Source of the DNA: OMIS01 sp964443885
GTDB lineage: Bacteria > Patescibacteriota > Microgenomatia > UBA1400 > PJMF01
Reading direction: 5' to 3'
DNA length: 18,953 bases
NCBI GenBank assembly: GCA_964443885.1
Contig: CAYUES010000018.1
Location: 1 to 18,953 of the forward strand
Shown here one piece after another: positions 1-6,839 of this stretch (position 1 is the first letter of the stretch; every line of letters begins with the position of its first letter). The position numbers and the translations under genes are program-made. Under the pieces are notes generated by a model, which was given only the letters and a program-made list of their open reading frames with translations, was not told the origin of the DNA and did no database searches.

Positions 1-694
1 TCAAAGAAAAGCAGACGCTGTGATTTATCCACCTGTAAAAATACCTACTAAGACACAGTATTCAAACACCAGTCCATCAGCTTCCAAAACTAGCGATACT
101 TCTAAAAATCCCGATTATCTTCTGATAATTAGTAGATTAATGTCATATAAACGAATTGATTTAGCAATTACAGCCTGTTTAGAATTGAAACTGCCGTTGA
201 TCATCGCTGGCAGTGGTTCAGAACTTTCAAGTTTGAAAAAGTTAGCGAGTACTCGCGCCTACACACGAGAAAAGAGCGAGTCTGTGCTCACTGCGTACAA
301 ACAGGGAACATTGAATAACAAGCTAATTTTTTTCATGGGATCTTGTACAGAAGATGAAAAGTCAGACTTGTTGCAAGGATGCAAAGCAGGCATTCTGCCT
401 GGAATCGAAGATTTTGGAATAACACCTCTTGAAGCTAACTCATACGGCAAACCTGTTGTGGTCTCAGCACAAAGCGGCGTAGCAGAAGTTATTAAAGATG
501 ATGTTCATGGTATTCACTTCACTCAACAAACTCCAGAAGCGCTCAGTGAAGCTATTAAAAAGATTGATCAAATAAGATTTTCTCCCGCTATTCTTAAACA
601 AAATGCTGCCCAGTTTTCTCGAGAAGAATTCGTAAGAAAATTTCATAACACCTGCTTTGCATTCTATAGAGAACACAGTACAATCAATGGTTGA
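1..694 (+). CDS. Glycosyltransferase family 4 protein, C-terminal part (5' end outside window)
   Basis: This is the C-terminal part of a retaining GT4 (GT-B fold) glycosyltransferase, which moves a sugar from a nucleotide donor to a growing surface glycan on the cytoplasmic face of the membrane. The frame is open to the left edge (codons from base 2, reading QRKADAVIYPPV), so the ATG/GTG-like starts near base 20 are internal. Visible family marks are the linker IYPPV, the Rossmann strand LLIISRLMSYKRID and the donor-binding EX7E-type stretch GIEDFGITPLEA. About 24 extra residues (STRAYTREKSESVLTAYKQG) sit between the helix after IIAGSGSE and the FFMGSC strand, where relatives usually run straight on. 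The gene ends 9 bases before manC, so the two are probably cotranscribed. Donor and acceptor cannot be told; mannose is a reasonable guess from the neighbour only. Confidence 0.88.
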   Translation, partial: QRKADAVIYPPVKIPTKTQYSNTSPSASKTSDTSKNPDYLLIISRLMSYKRIDLAITACLELKLPLIIAGSGSELSSLKKLASTRAYTREKSESVLTAYKQGTLNNKLIFFMGSCTEDEKSDLLQGCKAGILPGIEDFGITPLEANSYGKPVVVSAQSGVAEVIKDDVHGIHFTQQTPEALSEAIKKIDQIRFSPAILKQNAAQFSREEFVRKFHNTCFAFYREHSTING

Positions 695-703
695 GGAGGA
701 ACT

Positions 704-1807
704 ATGCAGGAGAATTCACATACATTTGCATTGATTTTAGCAGGGGGTGGTGGTACACGCTTGTGGCCAAAGTCTCGGAATAAATCCCCGAAACAGTTCC
801 TGAGTTTGGTTGGTCCTGACACGATGTTACAGGTTACAGCCGATCGTATTACCCCTCTCGTCCCCTGGGATCGGGTTATTGTCGTAACTAACATAAACTA
901 TAAAGACGAGATACTCAAACAACTTCCTCAGATTGATCCTGATAACATTATTGCTGAACCTGAAAAAAAAGATACAGCCTTAGCAATGTTGACTGGCGCA
1001 ATTCATGCCTGGAACAAAGATAAAGAAGCAGTCGTCATTAACTGTGCTTCAGACCACGTCGTTACTGATGATGCTGAGTTTATCAAGGTAGTAACAGCAG
1101 CAAGTACTGTTGCCGGTAGTTCAGACCAACTCGTGGCTGTTGGAATCAGACCAACTCGACCAGCCACCGGCTTTGGATATATCAAAATTGGTACTGATAT
1201 TAAAAGAATTGACAGTAAACTAACACTTTTCAAAGTTGATAGTTTTACCGAAAAGCCAAATGCGGCGACTGCTCAAGCATTCATCTCAACGGGTAAGTAT
1301 TTTTGGAATGCCAACATGTACGTGTGGTCTGCACAAAGTCTGATTGAGTCGTTTAAAAAACATAAGCCAGATTTACTCGAAAAAGCTAGTTCGTTACAAA
1401 ACACTTCACCTGAAAAATTCCACGAGCTTCTGCCAAGCGTCTATCAAGATGCTGAAGCAATCTCTATTGACTATGCAATTTCTGAAAAGGCCGATAACCT
1501 CGTGCTGATTCCTGGTGACTTTGGCTGGAATGACGTGGGTGACTGGAAAGTTGTCTATGAACTAGGAATGAAAAACCTTGAAGGCAACGTGATTATTGGT
1601 GGTCATGATAAACAGCACACCTTAGCTATTAAATCACAGTCCAACTTAATTCACACCAATGGCAAGTTAGTCGCATTAGTGGGAGTCAATGATATGATTA
1701 TCATTGATACCGATGAAATTTTAATGATTGTGCCAATGGATCAAAGCCAAGACGTCAAAAAATTGGTGGAACGACTGAAAGAAGAAAAGAAAAAAGAATA
1801 TCTCTAA
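704..1807 (+). CDS. manC: Mannose-1-phosphate guanylyltransferase (GDP-mannose pyrophosphorylase)
   Basis: The 367-residue protein makes GDP-mannose from mannose-1-phosphate and GTP in the cytosol, supplying mannosyl donors for surface glycans. The nucleotidyltransferase signature GGGGTRLWPKSR lies at residues 14-25, followed by SPKQFL. Further family blocks are NCASDHVV (about 115), the sugar-binding FTEKPN (about 180), YFWNANMYVW and GWNDVGDW. The length fits the single-domain enzyme: the C-terminal phosphomannose isomerase domain of long bifunctional ManC/AlgA proteins (about 470 residues) is absent. An AGGAGG ribosome binding site at 694-699 overlaps the stop of the upstream glycosyltransferase and fixes this ATG. 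The next gene starts 5 bases after the stop. Related sugar nucleotidylyltransferases are possible, but the WPKSRNKSPKQF block is characteristic of mannose-1-phosphate enzymes. Confidence 0.93.
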   Translation: MQENSHTFALILAGGGGTRLWPKSRNKSPKQFLSLVGPDTMLQVTADRITPLVPWDRVIVVTNINYKDEILKQLPQIDPDNIIAEPEKKDTALAMLTGAIHAWNKDKEAVVINCASDHVVTDDAEFIKVVTAASTVAGSSDQLVAVGIRPTRPATGFGYIKIGTDIKRIDSKLTLFKVDSFTEKPNAATAQAFISTGKYFWNANMYVWSAQSLIESFKKHKPDLLEKASSLQNTSPEKFHELLPSVYQDAEAISIDYAISEKADNLVLIPGDFGWNDVGDWKVVYELGMKNLEGNVIIGGHDKQHTLAIKSQSNLIHTNGKLVALVGVNDMIIIDTDEILMIVPMDQSQDVKKLVERLKEEKKKEYL

Positions 1808-1812
1808 ACCTT

Positions 1813-2433
1813 ATGTCGTACGAACAGCAAAAAAGAATTTTAGATATTTTAGTGGCTTTAGGGTTGTTTTTCCTATTTTTGCCGATCTGGATTATTGTAC
1901 CGATTCTCATTTACTTTGACTCAGGAACTCCAATTATTTTTGCTCATCGTCGTGTGGGTAAAAATGGACGTGAGTTTAAGTTGTACAAGTTCAGATCAAT
2001 GGTTCAGGATGCTGATGAGATACTGCACAATCGAGATCAAAAACTACTAGAGCAGTTCAAAAAAGGCGACTGGAAGATTAAAAATGATCCACGGATTACC
2101 AGACTTGGCAAGATTTTGCGATCACTGACTATCGATGAGTTTCCACAGTTATACAACGTACTCAAAGGTGAAATGAGTATGGTTGGTCCTCGCGCATACG
2201 TTAAAAAAGAACTTGAAGAACAATCAGAACGATATCCTGAAACTAAAAAGTACATCGATCTTATTCTTTCCGTTAAGCCTGGAATCACCGGTCCCTGGCA
2301 AACTGGCGGTCGAAATGAAGTGCCATTTGCCACTCGTGCTAAAATGGATGCTGAGTATGCAAAGCACAACTCAGTTTGGGCGGATCTTCAGATCTTACTC
2401 AAGACGCCTCAAGCAATGCTATCTAAGTGGTAG
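1813..2433 (+). CDS. Polyprenyl-phosphate phosphoglycosyl transferase (bacterial sugar transferase)
   Basis: This 206-residue membrane enzyme belongs to the monotopic phosphoglycosyl transferases (bacterial sugar transferase family; PglC-like core). It transfers a sugar-1-phosphate from a UDP-sugar to undecaprenyl phosphate, the first committed step of surface-glycan assembly. One hydrophobic segment (about residues 10-35, containing a Pro as in re-entrant helices) precedes the catalytic domain. Family blocks are AHRRVGKNG, KFRSM (59-63), NDPRITRLG, the catalytic Asp-Glu pair in TIDEFPQL (D108-E109), MSMVGPRAY (121-129) and PGITGPWQ. It lacks the extra N-terminal membrane domain of WcaJ/WbaP-type proteins. 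It starts 5 bases after manC with no clear ribosome binding site, suggesting translational coupling. The sugar specificity cannot be read from the sequence. Confidence 0.93.
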   Translation: MSYEQQKRILDILVALGLFFLFLPIWIIVPILIYFDSGTPIIFAHRRVGKNGREFKLYKFRSMVQDADEILHNRDQKLLEQFKKGDWKIKNDPRITRLGKILRSLTIDEFPQLYNVLKGEMSMVGPRAYVKKELEEQSERYPETKKYIDLILSVKPGITGPWQTGGRNEVPFATRAKMDAEYAKHNSVWADLQILLKTPQAMLSKW

Positions 2434-2451
2434 CGCACAGCTTGCATAATT

Positions 2452-2460
2452 TGGTATACT
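2452..2460 (+). promoter_or_regulatory. Extended -10 promoter for the DUF4012 gene
   Basis: TGG followed by TATACT is an extended -10 element. Only 7 bases separate it from the ATG at 2468, so transcription would begin at or very near the start codon, giving a leaderless mRNA. There is no Shine-Dalgarno sequence and no convincing -35 box; extended -10 promoters often lack one. Confidence 0.6.
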
Positions 2461-2467
2461 AATCCTC

Positions 2468-4480
2468 ATGCTACTACAACCTGCCCACCAAACCATCTCG
2501 GAACAAGACGAAAATCGCATTCTTTCAGAGTTTTCAGCTACTGGTGAAACTACAGCTACCGAAGTTGCTACTGAAACTTCTACCCCAACTGGCAAAACAA
2601 GACGCCCTTGGAAGCGTTGGCAGAAAATTAGCATGGTTTTGGGAATCTTTCTTTTAATATTTTTATCAGCAGCTGGCGTGATTGCTGCTAAGACTTATTC
2701 AGTTTTGCAGCAAATTAAAGCTGAAGGCCAATCTGCCGAAGTAATTGCTCGAGCTGCGTACGACGGCTTCAAAGGTCAAAACCTGCCAGAAGTTACAACT
2801 CGTCTCAACGAACTTGATGAAAAATTAGTCACAATTGATGGTTTATATACACAACTCAGTTTTTATAAAAATATTCCTGTTGCCCGCGCTTACTACATAG
2901 ATGGCACTCATGGTCTGGCTGCCGCTGATGCTGGCCTGGCCGCTGCCAAGAAGTCAATTGACGCAGTTAGCCCATATGCTGATGTACTCGGTTTTTCAGG
3001 TGAGGGAACCTTCCAAGGTGGGACAACTGAAGATCGACTCAACTTAATCTTACAAACTTTACAAAAAATTACACCTGAACTAGATGCCATCACTGCCGAT
3101 TTAAAAATCGTTGAAACAGAACTAGCTGCTATTGATTCCAATCGCTATTTTTACAAACAACAAATTCAAGGTCAACAAATTGCGCCGTTGATCGTCCAAG
3201 CCCAGACATTCAGTACAGGTGCGGTGACAGCTATGACCGAGTACCGTACAGTGATTGAACAACTACCATCGATTGCTGGTGCCAATGGCAAGAAAAAGTA
3301 CTTAGTACTCTTCCAAAATGACAACGAACTTCGCCCAACTGGTGGATTCTTAACTGCCTTCTCAATAATTAACATTGAAAATGGTAAGGTGACCCCAGAA
3401 CGTTCAGATGATATTTATGAGCTTGATAAAAAATTTAAGAAACGCTTACCAATTCCAGAAGCATTGGGTCGCTACCTCACCACGGAAACTCGCTGGAACT
3501 TGCGTGACATGAATATTTCACCAGACTTCAAGACTTCAATGGATACCTTTTATTCTGAATATGTAAACTTACCTGGTGAATCTGATGATATTGACGGTAT
3601 TATTGCTGTCGATACTGAGTTCTTGAAAACTTTAGTTACGATTCTAGGACCGGTTCAAGTTCCAGGCTACGGGACCTTTAGTGCTGAAAACGATCCTCGT
3701 TGTGACTGTCCACAAATTATCTATGCGCTTTCAGAGATCATCACTCGTCCCACACCATACCTACGCGATGACCGCAAGGGAATCTTGGGGCCGATGATGC
3801 GTGAGTTATTGACCAAAGCCTATGGTGCTCCAAAACAGCAGTGGCCACAGTTGTTCCAGGAAGGCTTTAAAGCCTTGGAAGGTCGGCACATTCAGTTGTA
3901 CTTTATTGATGAAGCAGCTCAAAAATCTGCCGAAACAATCAATGCCGCGGGCCGAATTATGCCACCAGAATCAGAGCAAGACTTCTTTGCTGTCATTAAT
4001 GCAAACTTAGGTGGAGCAAAATCAAACCTCTTCACAAGCTACACAGTCAATCAAGTTGTTGCAGCTCCAGTTGATGGCATGCTCGAGAAAACGGTCGAAA
4101 TCACCTATGCAAATAGCCGCAAGGGTGACAACTGTAATCTTGAAGCTGGTTTGCTGTGTTTGAACTCAACACTGCGCGACTGGACACGTTTGTACGTGCC
4201 ACAAGGCAGTGAACTAGTCTCAGCGCAAGGATTTACTACCGAGCCAAGTCTCTACGATGAGAGTGGCTTTACGGTCATCGATGGTTTCTTCATGCTTGAG
4301 CCAAACTCAACTGCAAAGTTGAAGATCACGTACCGAGTGCCGTACACCGATACTACTGAGTACCGACTCAAGATCTGGAAGCAAGGCGGCATCCCAAGTT
4401 ATGATACATTAATGGATGTGACAGGCGGCCAAGAGCAGATCAATATTCGCAAAGATACTGTCTATAAGACTGCGTTCTAA
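2468..4480 (+). CDS. Membrane-anchored DUF4012 domain protein
   Basis: A 670-residue protein with a cytoplasmic N-terminus rich in Thr/Glu (1-43), a basic patch TRRPWKRWQK, one transmembrane helix at about 52-74, and a large presumed extracytoplasmic part. Residues about 80-270 are mostly helical. The DUF4012 core begins near residue 277 with YLVLFQNDNELRPTGGF, the most typical motif of the family. Two Cys clusters, DPRCDCPQ and NCNLEAGLLCLN, could form disulfides outside the membrane. The C-terminal quarter is strand-rich. DUF4012 proteins are frequent in Patescibacteria and Actinobacteria and often lie beside polysaccharide genes, as here, but their biochemical role is not established. A part in building or anchoring surface glycan is an inference from position only. 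It has its own promoter, so it is not simply part of the upstream operon. Confidence 0.88.
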   Translation: MLLQPAHQTISEQDENRILSEFSATGETTATEVATETSTPTGKTRRPWKRWQKISMVLGIFLLIFLSAAGVIAAKTYSVLQQIKAEGQSAEVIARAAYDGFKGQNLPEVTTRLNELDEKLVTIDGLYTQLSFYKNIPVARAYYIDGTHGLAAADAGLAAAKKSIDAVSPYADVLGFSGEGTFQGGTTEDRLNLILQTLQKITPELDAITADLKIVETELAAIDSNRYFYKQQIQGQQIAPLIVQAQTFSTGAVTAMTEYRTVIEQLPSIAGANGKKKYLVLFQNDNELRPTGGFLTAFSIINIENGKVTPERSDDIYELDKKFKKRLPIPEALGRYLTTETRWNLRDMNISPDFKTSMDTFYSEYVNLPGESDDIDGIIAVDTEFLKTLVTILGPVQVPGYGTFSAENDPRCDCPQIIYALSEIITRPTPYLRDDRKGILGPMMRELLTKAYGAPKQQWPQLFQEGFKALEGRHIQLYFIDEAAQKSAETINAAGRIMPPESEQDFFAVINANLGGAKSNLFTSYTVNQVVAAPVDGMLEKTVEITYANSRKGDNCNLEAGLLCLNSTLRDWTRLYVPQGSELVSAQGFTTEPSLYDESGFTVIDGFFMLEPNSTAKLKITYRVPYTDTTEYRLKIWKQGGIPSYDTLMDVTGGQEQINIRKDTVYKTAF

Positions 4481-4514
4481 AACTTGGGCCAGACTTGTAA
4501 TTTTCTAAGTGATC

Positions 4515-4520
4515 TATATT
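4515..4520 (+). promoter_or_regulatory. Probable -10 box for recO
   Basis: TATATT lies 9 bases before the ATG at 4530, again leaving almost no 5' leader. There is no Shine-Dalgarno sequence between 4500 and 4529 and no convincing -35 box. The GTG at 4509, which lies upstream of this box, is therefore a poor start. Confidence 0.4.
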
Positions 4521-4529
4521 TTGGTCAGT

Positions 4530-5081
4530 ATGGCTGCACGATCATTCACCGTCACAGGGATTGTTTTAAAACGGTATAACACTGGTGAAACTGATCGGAT
4601 CGTCACGATTCTTTCTCAAGAAATGGGCAAGATTACCACTGTCGCTAAGGGTGTCCGCAAACTCCATTCCAGTAAACGTGCCGTCCTGGAACCTGGTAAC
4701 TACGTCAAAGCGTTTTGTATTGCCACCCACTCAATGCCAATCTTGACCCAAGCAACTTTGATCGAAGATACAGCCACCGCTCGTGAAACTCTCAAAAAAA
4801 TGCGTCAGCTCCATCAATTCTTGGAAATCATGGATCAATTATTTGTCGAAGAAGAACTAGAAGTAGACTTTTTTGATGATATTCTCAACGCTCGCCGACA
4901 CATTATTTCGCCAACCGGCAATATTCAAGTGATTCGAGCTGCTTTTGAGAAAATTTTAGTCACCTTGGGCTATCACGATCCAGATGTTAAACTGACCTCT
5001 ATCCTCGAGAAAGTCTCTGAGCTGACCGAACGCCCGTTGCGCAGTTATGAATATTTAGTTGTAAAATCGCACAAAGATTAA
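4530..5081 (+). CDS. recO: DNA repair protein RecO, short form
   Basis: RecO works with RecR (and RecF) to load RecA onto SSB-coated single-stranded DNA during recombinational repair. The N-terminal OB-fold block is clear: GIVLKRYNTGETDRIVTILS, then MGKITTVAKGVRK and LEPGNYV. The helical C-terminal domain follows. The protein is 183 residues from the ATG at 4530, against about 240 for typical RecO, and I see no zinc-binding cysteines in the C-terminal part, so the tail domain is reduced. A GTG seven codons earlier (4509) is in frame but overlaps the probable -10 box. The last codons carry the -35 element of the glyS promoter (5059-5064), so the recO tail doubles as regulatory DNA. The stop overlaps the promoter spacer. 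Confidence 0.85.
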   Translation: MAARSFTVTGIVLKRYNTGETDRIVTILSQEMGKITTVAKGVRKLHSSKRAVLEPGNYVKAFCIATHSMPILTQATLIEDTATARETLKKMRQLHQFLEIMDQLFVEEELEVDFFDDILNARRHIISPTGNIQVIRAAFEKILVTLGYHDPDVKLTSILEKVSELTERPLRSYEYLVVKSHKD

Positions 5082-5087
5082 TATAAT
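5059..5087 (+). promoter_or_regulatory. Sigma-70-type promoter for the T-box/glyS transcript
   Basis: A TTGTAA -35 box (5059-5064) and a perfect TATAAT -10 box (5082-5087) are separated by exactly 17 bases. The -35 lies inside the end of recO. The start site would be near 5094, just before the first strand of T-box stem I at 5097. Confidence 0.8.
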
Positions 5088-5096
5088 ACTGATACT

Positions 5097-5306
5097 GAGT
5101 GTAAAAGAAGTACGCTTCATACCACACTCAAGAAAAGTTAAGAGAGCGATGAACGGTTTGGCAACCAGGAGCTCACATACAAAGCGGATATTGAAACTCT
5201 GCACTCTGGGCTACCAAAATAGGAGCCAGCAGATACATTCAACATCAACTAGGGTGGAACCGCCCATTTGGGTCCCTAGCAGTAGTAGTGCTGCGGGGAT
5301 TTTTTT
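5097..5306 (+). promoter_or_regulatory. T-box riboswitch leader (tRNA-Gly sensing, transcriptional) upstream of glyS
   Basis: A T-box senses uncharged tRNA and lets transcription pass a terminator. The stem I base pairs 5097-5102 (GAGTGT) with 5201-5206 (GCACTC). AGTA at 5109-5112 fits the S-turn strand of the specifier loop, followed by CGCTT (5113-5117) pairing with AAGCG (5182-5186), GAGC/GCTC and an apical GGTT/AACC stem (5155-5166). Stem III spans about 5205-5230. The T-box sequence AGGGTGGAACCGC (5251-5263) sits in an antiterminator formed by CTAGGG (5249-5254) with CCCTAG (5274-5279) and CCC/GGG. The bulge TGGA (5255-5258) matches an acceptor end UCCA, and bacterial tRNA-Gly has U73, which agrees with the glyS gene downstream. 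The Gly codon GGA occurs at 5186-5188 on the 3' strand of the specifier loop, but the register is not certain: other triplets in the loop fit geometry as well or better. Confidence 0.93.
5273..5306 (+). terminator. Rho-independent terminator of the T-box leader
   Basis: TCCCT (5273-5277) plus GCAG (5279-5282) pair with CTGC (5291-5294) plus GGGGA (5295-5299), with A5278 bulged and an 8-base loop, followed by seven T (5300-5306). The strand CCCTAG at 5274-5279 is shared with the antiterminator, so the two folds exclude each other. Confidence 0.9.
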
Positions 5307-5329
5307 ATAACCGCAGACAGAAAGGTACC

Positions 5330-6721
5330 ATGTCTGACGAGTCAAAACTCACTTTAGACACAATTATTTCTCTTGCAAAACGCCGTGGGTTTGTCTACCC
5401 AACTTCAACGATTTACGGTGGCCTTGCTAATTCGTATGACTACGGTCCGTTGGGAGCTGAACTACTACGATCAATCAAGAACTTGTGGTGGAAAGAGTTT
5501 ATCTCTAAGCGTCCTGATATGGTTGGACTTGATTCGCAAATCATGCTCCACCCCCAAACCTGGGTCGCATCTGGACATGTCGGTGCCTTTAGTGATCCAC
5601 TCGTTGAAGACAAAGTCAGTCACAAACGCTACCGCGCTGATCACTTAATTGAAAACTGGGCTGAGAAGAACGGCAAAGAAGTTGAAACAGCAAACATGAC
5701 CTTGCCAGAAATGGGCAACTTTATCACTGAAAATAAAATCAAGTCACCTGATGGTAATGAAGTGAGCGACCCCAAAGACTTCAATTTATTATTTGAAACC
5801 GCTATCGGAGCAGTCACTGGTGAAAAGGCCAAAGTCTACCTACGCGGTGAAACCGCACAAGGTATTTTCTCTGACTTCAAGCATATTCTGGACTCGACTC
5901 GCATGAAACTCCCATTCGGTGTCGGTCAGATCGGCAAGAGTTTCCGTAATGAAGTCACCACCGGGCAGTTCGTCTTCCGCACCTTTGAGTTTGAACAAGC
6001 AGAAATCGAGTACTTCTTTGATCCGGAAACAACAAACTGGGAGCAACTACTCGAAGACTGGAAAACTGCGATGTGGAAGTTCTTAGTTGAAGTACTCGGC
6101 ATTAAAGAAGAGCGACTGCGTTGGCGCAAGCACTCAGATAAAGAGCGCAGCCACTACAGTAAAGATACCTATGACCTTGAGTATCATTTCCCATTTGGTT
6201 GGAAAGAACTCTGGGGAATTGCGTACCGCACTGACTACGACTTAACGCAACACCAAAACTTGTCTGGTGAAAACCTGGAATACTTTGATCCACAAACCAA
6301 TCGTCACTTTGTGCCACACGTCATCGAGCCAGCCGTGGGAATCAATCGCTTGTTCTTGATGGTTTTATTTGATGCATACCGTGAGGATACGGAGCGTGGT
6401 CGAGTGGTTTTGGAGCTCAATTCCAGACTGGCGCCTTATGAGGCAGCAATCTTCCCATTACTCAAAAACAAACCGGAGCTCGTAGCCAAAGCTGAAACTC
6501 TTTTCAAGGATCTCCTCAACGACTTCAAAGTTACCTGGGACGACCGTGGCAACATCGGTAAACGCTATCTCTATCAAGATGAAGCGGGTACCCCATTCTG
6601 TGTGACCGTCGACTTCCAGACTTTAGAGGATGAGACCGTGACGGTACGCGATCGCGATACTGCCGAGCAAGTTCGGGTAGCAATTTCTGAACTACCAGCG
6701 ATGCTGCGCTCAAAACAATAA
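5330..6721 (+). CDS. glyS: Glycyl-tRNA synthetase, single-chain (eukaryote/archaea-like) type
   Basis: This class II synthetase charges tRNA-Gly with glycine using ATP. The 463-residue chain is the homodimeric alpha2 type, not the split alpha/beta enzyme of most proteobacteria. The N-terminal block FVYPTSTIYGGLANSYDYGP is diagnostic. Motif 2 is FRNE (about 205-208) continuing to FRTFEFEQAE; motif 3 is IEPAVGINRLF (about 332-342). The anticodon-binding domain follows from LAPYEAAIFPLL to the end (YLYQDEAGTPFCVTVDF). The ATG at 5330 is preceded by AAAGG at about 5320-5324; an earlier in-frame start at 5288 lies within the terminator hairpin and is rejected. Expression is governed by the T-box leader, so low charged tRNA-Gly should raise it. 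No partner subunit gene is nearby, as expected for this type. Confidence 0.96.
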   Translation: MSDESKLTLDTIISLAKRRGFVYPTSTIYGGLANSYDYGPLGAELLRSIKNLWWKEFISKRPDMVGLDSQIMLHPQTWVASGHVGAFSDPLVEDKVSHKRYRADHLIENWAEKNGKEVETANMTLPEMGNFITENKIKSPDGNEVSDPKDFNLLFETAIGAVTGEKAKVYLRGETAQGIFSDFKHILDSTRMKLPFGVGQIGKSFRNEVTTGQFVFRTFEFEQAEIEYFFDPETTNWEQLLEDWKTAMWKFLVEVLGIKEERLRWRKHSDKERSHYSKDTYDLEYHFPFGWKELWGIAYRTDYDLTQHQNLSGENLEYFDPQTNRHFVPHVIEPAVGINRLFLMVLFDAYREDTERGRVVLELNSRLAPYEAAIFPLLKNKPELVAKAETLFKDLLNDFKVTWDDRGNIGKRYLYQDEAGTPFCVTVDFQTLEDETVTVRDRDTAEQVRVAISELPAMLRSKQ

Positions 6722-6722
6722 G

Positions 6723-6767
6723 TTTCTCGAGTAATTGTGGGCATTTCAGCCCCCATACTCGAGGAAA
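6723..6767. other. Long hairpin after glyS (possible transcript end structure)
   Basis: CTCGAGTA (6726-6733) pairs perfectly with TACTCGAG (6756-6763); the outer TTT (6723-6725) can pair with AAA (6765-6767) past one bulged G, and an inner TGGGC pairs with GCCC(CC)A. The hairpin starts 2 bases after the glyS stop codon. No T-run follows on either strand, so a classical Rho-independent terminator is not supported; a 3'-end stabiliser or processing structure is possible. Confidence 0.55.
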
Positions 6768-6769
6768 GT

Positions 6770-6808
6770 ACTACTAGTCAGTACCTGGTTAAACCAGGTA
6801 CACTACTA
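6770..6808. repeat. Palindrome flanked by direct repeats, upstream of the 6840 gene
   Basis: GTACCTGG (6781-6788) and CCAGGTAC (6794-6801) form a perfect inverted repeat around TTAAA. The pair is flanked by identical ACTACTA direct repeats at 6770-6776 and 6802-6808. The layout could be an operator or a small RNA hairpin; no protein partner can be named. Confidence 0.6.
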
Positions 6809-6839
6809 ACTAATCTCTATATTTTAGATAGGAATTTTT

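Noticed and set aside
2183..2449. Open frame of 88 codons within the sugar transferase gene
   Set aside because: Different frame inside conserved phosphoglycosyl transferase sequence; no ribosome binding site or recognisable motif.
5097..5306. A tRNA gene upstream of glyS
   Set aside because: The stems do not form a cloverleaf and there is no GTTCRANNC arm; the AGGGTGGAACCGC motif and terminator identify a T-box.
5288..5329. Earlier start for glyS, 14 codons upstream
   Set aside because: It lies in the T-box terminator hairpin and T-run, and the added residues do not resemble the family; ATG 5330 has a ribosome binding site.
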